A DNA stretch of 64,000 nt from Thermophilibacter mediterraneus. Its GTDB lineage: Bacteria > Actinomycetota > Coriobacteriia > Coriobacteriales > Atopobiaceae. The position numbers and the translations under genes are program-made. The notes under the pieces are model-generated. The model worked only from the letters and a program-made list of their open reading frames with translations. It made no database searches and was not told the DNA's origin. The stretch is taken from assembly GCF_900119385.1 (NCBI RefSeq), contig NZ_FPKO01000007.1:372001-436000 (forward strand), written 5' to 3'. This document shows positions 57,047-64,000 of the stretch, one piece after another. Positions within the stretch are counted from its first letter, which is position 1; each line of letters begins with the position of its first letter.

Positions 57047-57704
57047 GATGGCCGTGGTGGGCCCCAACGGCGCGGGCAAGACCACCTTCATCAAGCTGCT
57101 GTGCCGCCTGTACCGCCCCACGTCCGGTCGCATCACGCTCAACGGCATCGACGTCGAGAAGTACGACGAGGACGAGTACCGCGACCTCATGGCGGTGGTC
57201 TTCCAGGACTTCAAGCTCTTCGCCTTCCCGGTGTGGGAGAACCTCGCCGCCGGCTACCCGCGCGACGACGCTCGCCTCTGGGCGGCGCTTGACCAGGCCG
57301 ACGCCGGCTTCGTGCGCGGGTGGCCGGACGGCCTCGAGACCCGCCTCTACAACGACCTGGGCCCGGGCGTGGCGCCCTCCGGCGGCCAGGCGCAGAAGCT
57401 TGCGCTCGCCCGCGCGCTCTACAAGGACGCGCCGGTCGTGATCCTGGACGAGCCCACGGCCGCGCTCGACCCCATCAGCGAGGCCGAGGTCTACGCCGGC
57501 TTCGACCGGATGGTTGCCGGCAAGACCGCGATCTACATCTCGCACCGCATGAGCAGCTGCCGCTTCTGCGACGACATCATCGTCTTCGACGGCGGGCGGG
57601 TGGCCGAGCGCGGCTCCCACGAGGAGCTGCTCGCCGCGGGTGGCCTCTACGCAAGGATGTGGGAGGCTCAGGCCAGCTACTACGTGGACGGCGAGAAGAA
57701 CTGA
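57047..57704 (+). pseudogene. ABC exporter remnant: nucleotide-binding domain only
   Basis: Homology begins abruptly near 57029 at LGTKRKMAVVGPNGAGKTTF, in the middle of a typical exporter ATPase. The rest of the ATPase is complete: Q-loop VVFQDFKLF, SGGQAQKLALARAL, Walker B VVILDEPTAALDP, H-loop IYISHRMSS. The preceding 350-400 residues of membrane domain are absent, and no gene with it lies upstream. It is either a decayed exporter or a rare stand-alone domain; start at ATG 57047 has no clear ribosome site. Confidence 0.65.
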
Positions 57705-57730
57705 CGGCCTGCGCGCTCTTCTCGCATGCC

Positions 57731-57778
57731 CCGAGCCAGGCGCACGCCCTTGCGTCCGATTCCGTGCGTCCGGCTCGG
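57731..57778. repeat. 48-bp palindrome, copy 5
   Basis: CCGAGC-N4-CGCACG ... TTCCGTGCG-N4-GCTCGG, 48 bases. Preceded by TTCTCGC at 57719 and followed by the TTCTCGCC octamer at 57824. Confidence 0.85.
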
Positions 57779-57874
57779 GCCGGCGCCTTGGACCGTGCGC
57801 CCGCGCCCCCGGCTCGCCGGTTCTTCTCGCCGCGCGTGAATTATCTGCCGAGATGCGGGTATCCTGTAGAAGTT

Positions 57875-57883
57875 TGCTATGAT
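57875..57883 (+). promoter_or_regulatory. Extended -10 of tRNA-Leu (and tig)
   Basis: TTGCTATGAT provides TGN-TATGAT, ending 18 bases before tRNA-Leu. No -35 needed for this class. Confidence 0.5.
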
Positions 57884-57901
57884 TCAAAGGCTGTGAAAAC
57901 C

Positions 57902-57988
57902 GCGGGCGTGGCGGAACTGGTAGACGCGCTGGATTTAGGTTCCAGTGGGGGAGACCCCGTGAAGGTTCGATTCCTTTCGCCCGCACCA
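57902..57988 (+). tRNA. tRNA-Leu (TAG)
   Basis: 87 bases, anticodon TAG, long variable arm (GGGGGAGACCCC region), acceptor GCGGGCG/CGCCCGC, CCA encoded. Confidence 0.96.
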
Positions 57989-58041
57989 CGCAGGGAAACA
58001 TGGCGGGGCCGGCCCGCCAGGCACGAGACACTGGAGGAACG

Positions 58042-59388
58042 TTGAAGATCACCGTCACCGCTGAGCAGCCCGTCGACGAGAAGATGGCCGCCAAGGTCAC
58101 CGTCCCCGCCGCCGACGTCAACGCAGCCATCAAGAAGACCTATCGCGACATCGCCAAGAAGTACAACTTCCAGGGCTTCCGTCGCGGCCACGCGCCCCGT
58201 CCGGTGATCGACGGCATCATCGGCCGCGAGGCGGTGCTCGCCCAGGCCACCAACGACCTGCTCAATGCCCTCGAGCCCATGATGCTCGAGGAGCTCGACG
58301 TCACTCCCGTGGGCCGCGTGAGCTTTGGCCCCGAGGGCGCCGACCCCGAGCTCGCCGCCGAGGGCGCCGACTACGTCGTCGACGCCACCATCGGCGTCCG
58401 CCCCGCGGCTGAGCTCACCTCCTATGACGCCCCCGAGATCAACCTCCCGCCCGAGGAGGCCACCGAGGCCGAGATCGACTGGCAGATCAACCAGCTCCTC
58501 AGCTACCAGGTGACCTACGAGGACGTCGAGGAGGACCGCGCCGTCGAGCCCGGCGACGTCGTCTCCGTCGACATCGAGAACGTTGACGGCGCCGGCCACC
58601 TCGCGGGCAAGAACCGCCTGCTCGCCCTCGACGGCCAGCAGGTCCCCGAGCAGCTCCAGGAGGGCATCGTCGGGATGAAGAAGGGGGAGGAGAAGGCCAT
58701 CGAGTGGACGCACACCCACGTCCACGAGGGCGAGGAGCACTCCCACACCTTCTCCGTCAAGGTGACGCTCAACGCCATCAAGAAGGCCGTCACCCCCGAG
58801 CTCGACGACGAGATGGCCAAGAAGTACGGCTACGACACCGTCGACGCCTTCAAGGCGGCCGTCAAGGAGGAGATCGAGGGCGACAAGAAGACCTCCATCC
58901 TCAACCTCAAGGAGGACCGCGTCGTCGAGGCCGTGGGCAAGCTGCTCGACCTCGAGACCGTGCCCGAGGCCTACCAGAACGAGATCTTCAACGAGCTCGC
59001 GCAGGAGTTCCTCGGTCAGCTGCAGCGCCAGAACGTCTCCCTCGACATGTTCCTGCGCGCCCGCGGCATCAAGTCCGACGACTTCATCGCCGACCTGCGC
59101 GTCCAGGCCGAGGAGCGTGCGCGCCAGTCGCTCGCCCTCGACGCCGTGGCCGCCAAGCTCGGCCTCGAGGCCAGCGAGGACGAGGTCCGCGCCGAGTTCG
59201 AGAAGGCCGGCGTCGAGGACGTCGACGCCTCCTACAAGGAGTGGAAGAACGAGGGTCGCCTGCCCGCCATCCGCGACTCCATCCGTCGCACCAAGGCCCT
59301 CGACTGGCTCGTCGAGAACTGCAAGGTGAACATCGTCGACGAGGTGGCCGAGCGCGCCAAGGAGCAGGGCGAGAAGGACGCCGAGTAG
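58042..59388 (+). CDS. tig: Trigger factor
   Basis: Ribosome-bound chaperone and prolyl isomerase. 448 residues: N-terminal ribosome-docking domain with [12 protein letters not shown] (the GFRxGxxP signature), FKBP-like PPIase domain (about 160-245, [11 protein letters not shown]), C-terminal helical arms. Starts at TTG 58042 with CTGGAGGAAC; no ATG fits. Lies 53 bases after tRNA-Leu and before clpP, a common actinobacterial order. Confidence 0.95.
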   Translation: MKITVTAEQPVDEKMAAKVTVPAADVNAAIKKTYRDIAKKYNFQGFRRGHAPRPVIDGIIGREAVLAQATNDLLNALEPMMLEELDVTPVGRVSFGPEGADPELAAEGADYVVDATIGVRPAAELTSYDAPEINLPPEEATEAEIDWQINQLLSYQVTYEDVEEDRAVEPGDVVSVDIENVDGAGHLAGKNRLLALDGQQVPEQLQEGIVGMKKGEEKAIEWTHTHVHEGEEHSHTFSVKVTLNAIKKAVTPELDDEMAKKYGYDTVDAFKAAVKEEIEGDKKTSILNLKEDRVVEAVGKLLDLETVPEAYQNEIFNELAQEFLGQLQRQNVSLDMFLRARGIKSDDFIADLRVQAEERARQSLALDAVAAKLGLEASEDEVRAEFEKAGVEDVDASYKEWKNEGRLPAIRDSIRRTKALDWLVENCKVNIVDEVAERAKEQGEKDAE

Positions 59389-59411
59389 TCCCTCGCTCCG
59401 CACGACGAAGC

Positions 59412-59445
59412 GCCCCGGGCGAGCCCGACCTCGTCCGGGGCTTTC
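59412..59445 (+). terminator. Terminator after tig
   Basis: GCCCCGG (59412-59418) pairs with CCGGGGC (59435-59441), extended by GCGAG/CTCGT, followed by TTTCT. Confidence 0.75.
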
Positions 59446-59464
59446 TACAAGAAACGGAGCATCC

Positions 59465-60082
59465 ATGCACCAGCCCACCAACATCCCGCTCATACCCTAT
59501 GTCGTCGAGCAGACGCCGCGCGGCGAGCGCAGCTACGACATCTACTCCCGCCTGCTCAACGACCGCATCGTGTTTCTTGGTGAGGAGGTGACGCGCGACT
59601 CGGCGAACCTCGTGATCGCGCAGCTCCTCCACCTCGAGAGCCAGGACCCCGACAAGGACATCGCGCTCTACATCGACTCGCCCGGCGGCGACGTCTACTC
59701 GGGCCTCGGCATCATCGACACGATGAACTTCATCAAGCCCGACGTCTCCACCATCTGCGTGGGCATGGCCGCCTCCATGGGCGCCGCCATCCTCGCCTCC
59801 GGCGCAAAGGGCAAGCGCCTCGCCCTGCCCAACTCGATGGTGCTCATCCACCAGCCGAGCTCGGGCGTCCAGGGGCAGCAGACCGACATCCAGATCGTGG
59901 CCGACGAGACCCGCTGGATCCGCAACCGCCTCAACGAGATCCTCGCCGAGGCCACCGGCCAGCCCATCGAGCGGATCAACGCGGACACCGAGCGCGACAA
60001 CTACATGCGCGCCTCGGAGGCCTGCGCGTACGGCCTGGTCGACAAGGTCATCACGTCGCGCGCCGACCAGAGCCAGGAGTAG
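59465..60082 (+). CDS. clpP: ATP-dependent Clp protease proteolytic subunit
   Basis: 205 residues. Serine protease with S104 ([12 protein letters not shown]) and H129 (LIHQP); Asp about 178 completes the triad. Forms the protease chamber with ClpX. Three bases separate it from clpX. N-terminal [20 protein letters not shown] is the family start. Confidence 0.97.
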   Translation: MHQPTNIPLIPYVVEQTPRGERSYDIYSRLLNDRIVFLGEEVTRDSANLVIAQLLHLESQDPDKDIALYIDSPGGDVYSGLGIIDTMNFIKPDVSTICVGMAASMGAAILASGAKGKRLALPNSMVLIHQPSSGVQGQQTDIQIVADETRWIRNRLNEILAEATGQPIERINADTERDNYMRASEACAYGLVDKVITSRADQSQE

Positions 60083-60085
60083 CCC

Positions 60086-61396
60086 ATGTCCAACAACGAC
60101 AGCTACGGTGGCTTCGGGAGCGAGATGCGCTGCTCGTTCTGCGGCAAGACCCGCAGCCAGGTGAGCAAGCTCATCGCGGGCCCCGGCGGCGTCTACATCT
60201 GCGACGAGTGCGTCCACGCGTGCTCCGACATGATCGACGAGGCGGAGTTCCCCGATGACGACGAGGCGCTCGAGCTCGAGGAGGGGATGCCGCCCATCAA
60301 GGACCTCCCCACCCCCCACGAGATCTACGACGAGCTCTCCCAGTACGTCATGGGGCAGGAGCAGGCCAAGCGCGCCATGAGCGTGGCCGTCTACAACCAC
60401 TACCGCCGCATCCTCTCCGGAAACGACGAGGTTGAGGAGGGCGCCGAGGAGGTCGAGATCGCCAAGAGCAACATCTTGCTGCTGGGCCCCACCGGCACCG
60501 GCAAGACGCTGCTCGCGCAGACGCTCGCCCGCTTCCTCGAGGTGCCGTTTGCCATCGCGGACGCCACCACCCTCACCGAGGCCGGCTACGTTGGCGAGGA
60601 CGTCGAGAACATCCTGCTCAAGCTCATCACCGCCGCTGACGGCGACGTGGAGCGCGCGCAGGTGGGCATCGTCTACGTGGACGAGATCGACAAGATCGCC
60701 CGCAAGGCCGAGAACCTCTCCATCACGCGCGACGTCTCCGGCGAGGGCGTGCAGCAGGCGCTCCTCAAGATCCTCGAGGGCACCGAGGCGAGCGTGCCCC
60801 CGCAGGGCGGCCGCAAGCACCCCCAGCAGGAGCTCATTCGCATCGACACCACCAACATCCTGTTCATCTGCGGCGGTGCCTTCGTCGGGCTCGACAAGAT
60901 CGTCGCCGACCGCATCGGCAAGAAGGGCGTCGGCTTTGCCGCCGAGGTCGGGAGGAACGCCGAGAAGGACGAGGACTACCTCATGGGCCAGGTCATGCCC
61001 CAGGACCTCCACAAGTTCGGCATGATCCCCGAGTTCCTCGGCCGCATCCCCGTGATCACCGCGACGCGGGAGCTCACCGAGGACGACCTCGTCGCCATCC
61101 TCACGCAGCCCCGCAACGCCCTCGTCAAGCAGTACAGGCGCATGTTCGAGCTCGAGGGCGTCGAGCTGGTCTTCGAGGACGACGCGCTCGTGGAGATCGC
61201 GCGGCAGGCGCTCGAGCGCGGCACCGGCGCCCGCGGCCTGCGCGCCATCTGCGAGGCCACGCTGCAGGACACGATGTTCGACCTGCCGAGCGACCTCGAC
61301 ATCACCAAGGTCATCGTCACCAAGGAGAGCGTCGGGGGCGGCGCGAGCCCGCGCCTGGTCACTAAGGCGCACGGCAAGCACCACCTGGAGGGCTAG
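60086..61396 (+). CDS. clpX: ATP-dependent Clp protease ATPase subunit ClpX
   Basis: 436 residues. N-terminal zinc-binding domain with C16, C19, C39, C42; AAA+ with Walker A GPTGTGKT at 134-141, [12 protein letters not shown] Walker B, and pore loop GYVGEDVEN. Unfolds and feeds substrates to ClpP. Immediately downstream of clpP. Confidence 0.97.
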   Translation: MSNNDSYGGFGSEMRCSFCGKTRSQVSKLIAGPGGVYICDECVHACSDMIDEAEFPDDDEALELEEGMPPIKDLPTPHEIYDELSQYVMGQEQAKRAMSVAVYNHYRRILSGNDEVEEGAEEVEIAKSNILLLGPTGTGKTLLAQTLARFLEVPFAIADATTLTEAGYVGEDVENILLKLITAADGDVERAQVGIVYVDEIDKIARKAENLSITRDVSGEGVQQALLKILEGTEASVPPQGGRKHPQQELIRIDTTNILFICGGAFVGLDKIVADRIGKKGVGFAAEVGRNAEKDEDYLMGQVMPQDLHKFGMIPEFLGRIPVITATRELTEDDLVAILTQPRNALVKQYRRMFELEGVELVFEDDALVEIARQALERGTGARGLRAICEATLQDTMFDLPSDLDITKVIVTKESVGGGASPRLVTKAHGKHHLEG

Positions 61397-61419
61397 TCAG
61401 GCGAAGAAGAAGCCCCTGC

Positions 61420-61460
61420 GCGGCGCGCCCGGTGCCTCGAGCCCGGGCGCGCCGCTTTTT
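61420..61460 (+). terminator. Terminator after clpX
   Basis: GCGGCGCGCCCGG (61420-61432) pairs with 61443-61455, followed by T5. Confidence 0.92.
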
Positions 61461-61523
61461 GTTCGCGGCGATGCCGTGGGGCTGGCGCTTGGTTTGGGAG
61501 CGCTTGGTCCGGAGTGCGCTTTG

Positions 61524-61816
61524 TTCTTCTCGGCCGTTGCGCGGGGGGAGTTTGGAGCGCTTAGGAATCCGCGCCCGTTTGCGATCGGACGCGCGCCCCT
61601 CTTCGGTCCTTCTCGCCCGCGGCTTCCCGTTCCCTCAAACGCACGGGGGTTTCTATGCACCGAGAAGAACGGTGGTGCAACGGCAGAGAGAACGTAAGCA
61701 CAAGAGGAATCGCCGCCGCGTGCGACGCGCTCCGAACCGGAGGCTTGACGCACGCGACGCAAACGGGCGGGGATTCCTAAGCGCCGCATCCGCCTCCCGC
61801 GCAACGGCCGAGAAGA
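61524..61816. repeat. Element with ~60-bp terminal inverted repeats
   Basis: Left arm 61524-61583 and right arm 61758-61816 are inverted copies: TTCTCGGCCGTTGCGCGGG, a variable patch, then GCGCTTAGGAATCC and CGCCCGTTTGCG, with few mismatches. The 174-base centre (61584-61757) has no gene, but contains another small inverted pair (TGCACC ... GGTGCA) and TTCTCGCC at 61610. It resembles a MITE or a large hairpin element between clpX and the glycosyltransferase. No target-site duplication is obvious. Confidence 0.8.
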
Positions 61817-61888
61817 GCTAATCATGCACCTTGGGGGCGTGCCTCGATGTACGCATATCCGTTATTTGAGTCGAGGCCTGGCCGCAAT

Positions 61889-63013
61889 TTACAGGTTGGA
61901 GCCGCCGAGGTTCATGTAGGTGGTGATGATTGCCCTGCGGCGACGCGTGCCCGCGGGGCACACCTTGTCGAAGGCGGGCATGATGCCCTTGTAGAGGGCG
62001 ATGACCTGCAGGCGCTTGGCGAGGCCGGCAGCCGACGCGCGGGACTCCTCGAGCTGGCCGCGAATCTCGTCGAGGTAGGGGGAGCGCATGGCGTAGTGCC
62101 AGAAGAGGTCGGCGCGGTCCGCGTCGGGGTAGAGCCAGGGTCGGTTGTCCGGTCCGGCGAAGTGGATGATCGCGGGGTCCGCGGCGGCCTGCTCGTACTC
62201 CTCGCGCACGTCGGCCGGTGCGTTGGCGACGATGTGGGTGCGGCGCAGGTGCTGCCAGTCCATGAGGTAGTTCCAGCGCATGTGGACGCGCACGTAGTTT
62301 CCGTTGACGACCTTGTTGAGGACGTCCTGGTCGAGCCAGCGCCACATGCGCTCGGTCGACAGGGCGAGGAACTCCTCGGGGGTCACGGTGCGCCTGAGCT
62401 CGGCGAGGTTCATCAGCAGAACGCCGGCCTGGAAGTAGTCGTGCGGGTCGCTCATGCCGAGCTCGTGGGCGAGGTAGGGTCCCACGGTGGCGTCGTACCC
62501 GTCGATCTGGCCGATGGTGTCGGCGTCGCGCGTCGCGGCGAGCGGGTAGCCCGTGACGTCGACGTCGAAGAGGGCGGCAACGTCGTCGTCGACGATGAGG
62601 TCCGAGTCGAGGTAGATGGCCTTGTCCACGTTGGGCAGCAGCTGCGGCGCGAGCAGGCGGTAGTAGGTCTCGGGCCGGAAGTGCCCGTGGTGGGGGAGCT
62701 CGATGTCGCCGAGCGCGGCGTCCACGTCGAGAAAGCCGATGCCGACGTTGTCGGACTTGGTCTGGCGCGTGAGCAAGATCATGCTCGCCGGCGAGATGTC
62801 GCGCGTGAGGACCACGATGTCGTAGCGACGGCTCGCGCTCGCGTTCTCGAGGATCGACTGGATCGCCACCGAGAGGTACGGGACGAAGTTCTCGCTGCAG
62901 GCGAAGACGATGACGACGTCGTCGAGCGGCAGGTCAAGGTCGCCGGAGGTGCTCGCGAGCATCGTGGACGAGAGCGGGTTTCTCACGTGCGTTGTCTTGC
63001 GCAGCGGCTTCAT
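61889..63013 (-). CDS. Glycosyltransferase family 8 protein
   Basis: 374 residues. Nucleotide-sugar site VVIVFACSENFVPYLSVAI, metal motif D136-S137-D138 in KAIYLDSDLIVD, acceptor region NYLMDWQHL and HFAGPDNRPW typical of GT8 LgtC/glycogenin-like enzymes. Likely adds a sugar (glucose or galactose) to a surface polysaccharide; acceptor unknown. The C-terminal 60 residues are basic. Its 3' end runs close to the inverted-repeat element. Confidence 0.9.
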   Translation of the reverse strand: MKPLRKTTHVRNPLSSTMLASTSGDLDLPLDDVVIVFACSENFVPYLSVAIQSILENASASRRYDIVVLTRDISPASMILLTRQTKSDNVGIGFLDVDAALGDIELPHHGHFRPETYYRLLAPQLLPNVDKAIYLDSDLIVDDDVAALFDVDVTGYPLAATRDADTIGQIDGYDATVGPYLAHELGMSDPHDYFQAGVLLMNLAELRRTVTPEEFLALSTERMWRWLDQDVLNKVVNGNYVRVHMRWNYLMDWQHLRRTHIVANAPADVREEYEQAAADPAIIHFAGPDNRPWLYPDADRADLFWHYAMRSPYLDEIRGQLEESRASAAGLAKRLQVIALYKGIMPAFDKVCPAGTRRRRAIITTYMNLGGSNL

Positions 63014-63132
63014 GGGTCCTCGGTTCCTTGTCCTGTACGACCTGTCAACTCTACCATTGCGGGCGGTCGGTCACAAACCGGCGAGAAGGACTTCGTGCCG
63101 CGCCTCCGTCGGACCCGGCGGCGCGTGCCGCG

Positions 63133-63930
63133 TCAGCCCAGGAGGCGCTCCGCGTTGCGGGCGACGAGGGCGCGCGTCTCGTCGGGGGAGGCCCCGCGCG
63201 CGGAGGCGATGCCGGCGACCGCGCGCTCGAGCGACGAGATGACGTCACGGGCTGTGGCGGGGGAGCCCTCGGCCTCGGGGAGGTCCGTCTCGGCGAGGAT
63301 GCGCCCCGCGGGCAGGACGCGCGCGTACTCCCGCCCGCGCCGCGTCGCGAGCGCGCGCTCCCCGAGCGAGAACCAGCACCCCAGGCGCACCGCGCGCCAG
63401 AGCTCGTCCGAGCTGCCTGAGAACCAGTGCAGCACGCAGCGGCACGACCCCGCGGCCCCGGTGCGCTCGAGGGCGTCGAGCGCGGCCCCGGCGCTCCGCA
63501 CCGCGTGGACCGAGACGACCTTGGGGGCGTCGGGGTCGCTCGTGCGGGCGCACGCCTCGCAGATGCGCTCGAAGCAGGCGAGCTGCGCCTCCCACGTCGC
63601 GACGCGCCGGGGCGCGGCGTCGAGGCCGACCTCGCCGACGTGGCGCACACCCGGCAGCAGGGCGGCGAGCTCGTCGGCGTCGCGCGCGTCGCGCACCCAC
63701 CACGGGTGGAGGCCGGCGGCAAGCGCCACGTTCCTCTCGCCCGCAAGGCGCCCGCGCAGCGCCAGGTACTCGCCCGGGCTCACCGTGACGGCCAGCGCGG
63801 AGAGCCCCGCCGCCGCGCCGTCGCGCGCCGCGGCGACGGGATCGGCGAACCAGCCGAGGTGGCAGTGCGCGTCAAAGAGCCGCGGGTCCGTCCGCGATGG
63901 GGTGCCGGCCGTCTCGTCCTTCTCGCACAT
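63133..63930 (-). CDS. TatD-family metal-dependent hydrolase
   Basis: 265 residues. Metal ligands in order: LFDAHCHLGWF (H22, H24), VGEVGLDA (Glu), VSVHAVRSAG (His), VLHWFSGSSDEL (His) and LAETDLPEA (Asp). These fit TatD-type deoxyribonuclease/amidohydrolase proteins. ATG 63930 follows GGAGGACCC; an upstream frame is open but lacks a start with support. Independent of the GT8 gene, from which it is separated by about 120 bases. Confidence 0.85.
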   Translation of the reverse strand: MCEKDETAGTPSRTDPRLFDAHCHLGWFADPVAAARDGAAAGLSALAVTVSPGEYLALRGRLAGERNVALAAGLHPWWVRDARDADELAALLPGVRHVGEVGLDAAPRRVATWEAQLACFERICEACARTSDPDAPKVVSVHAVRSAGAALDALERTGAAGSCRCVLHWFSGSSDELWRAVRLGCWFSLGERALATRRGREYARVLPAGRILAETDLPEAEGSPATARDVISSLERAVAGIASARGASPDETRALVARNAERLLG

Positions 63931-64000
63931 GGGTCCTCCGCGTCCTCCCGAAGCCGTCGCACGCTCCCCACGGTACCCCAAGGCGCCGCCGATGTCGCGC

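Noticed and set aside
61397-61888. Small genes between clpX and the glycosyltransferase
   Set aside because: Open frames here run through the inverted-repeat arms, have no ribosome sites and look unlike proteins.

Overview
The window is high-GC DNA (by eye about 70 %) with dense, short-spaced genes, Gly/Ala/Arg/Asp/Glu-rich proteins, frequent GTG and TTG starts, and strong GGAGG-type ribosome sites. Gene content (strictly anaerobic [FeFe]-hydrogenase maturation genes, NADP-type glutamate dehydrogenase, Tat/lipoprotein ABC receptors, and a predicted nuclease resembling Coriobacteriia proteins I know of) suggests a chromosome segment of an anaerobic actinobacterium of class Coriobacteriia, perhaps an Olsenella/Atopobium relative. 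This placement is inference; no rRNA is present.

Layout, left to right. 0-5.4 kb: a PflX-like radical SAM protein, a small coiled-coil membrane protein, nicotinate phosphoribosyltransferase and argS. 5.5-10.5 kb: a tandem MarR-type regulator, a Rho factor with a long basic AT-hook-like extension, a secreted/membrane protein and a VanZ-like protein. 10.6-15.6 kb: a complete branched-chain amino-acid ABC operon (livJHMGF). 15.6-17.9 kb: a predicted nuclease gene flanked on both sides by clusters of a CGATTGGGT repeat. 17.9-24.1 kb: threonine biosynthesis, with thrC-thrB facing left and hom, aspartate kinase and asd facing right. 24.3-27.4 kb: an M42 aminopeptidase, a lower-GC decayed DUF4160-type two-gene cassette, and an autoinhibited Fic protein. 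27.5-33.8 kb: tRNAs (His, 2x Lys, Arg, Pro, Gly), a secreted nuclease, ADP-ribose pyrophosphatase, a 1-phosphofructokinase-type sugar kinase, PTS enzyme I and a diacylglycerol-kinase-type enzyme. 34-39.8 kb: gdhA, then a TM1266-type regulator with hydE, hydG and hydF. 39.8-44.5 kb: carAB behind a PyrR-type attenuator. 44.6-51 kb: two different PHP-domain hydrolases and a four-gene spermidine/iron/phosphonate-type ABC importer. 51.3-56.1 kb: response regulator, ABC ATPase, two permeases, sensor kinase and a YbjQ-like protein, joined by ATGA overlaps. 56.1-57.7 kb: a flavodoxin-like protein and an ABC exporter remnant lacking its membrane domain. 57.9-61.4 kb: tRNA-Leu, tig, clpP, clpX. 61.5-64 kb: a long inverted-repeat element, a GT8 glycosyltransferase and a TatD-like hydrolase.

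The most unusual feature is the repeat content between genes. There are at least four unrelated families: (i) CGATTGGGT elements in three clusters, two of which bracket the predicted nuclease; (ii) a 48-bp palindrome with five copies of exactly the same length; (iii) GGGGACAG palindromes resembling REP sequences, some overwriting the 3' ends of genes in the two-component/ABC locus; (iv) an element of about 290 bp with inverted arms of about 60 bp. A fifth signal, the octamer TTCTCGCC/GGCGAGAA, recurs beside these repeats and in hairpin loops. No transposase for any of them is visible in the window.
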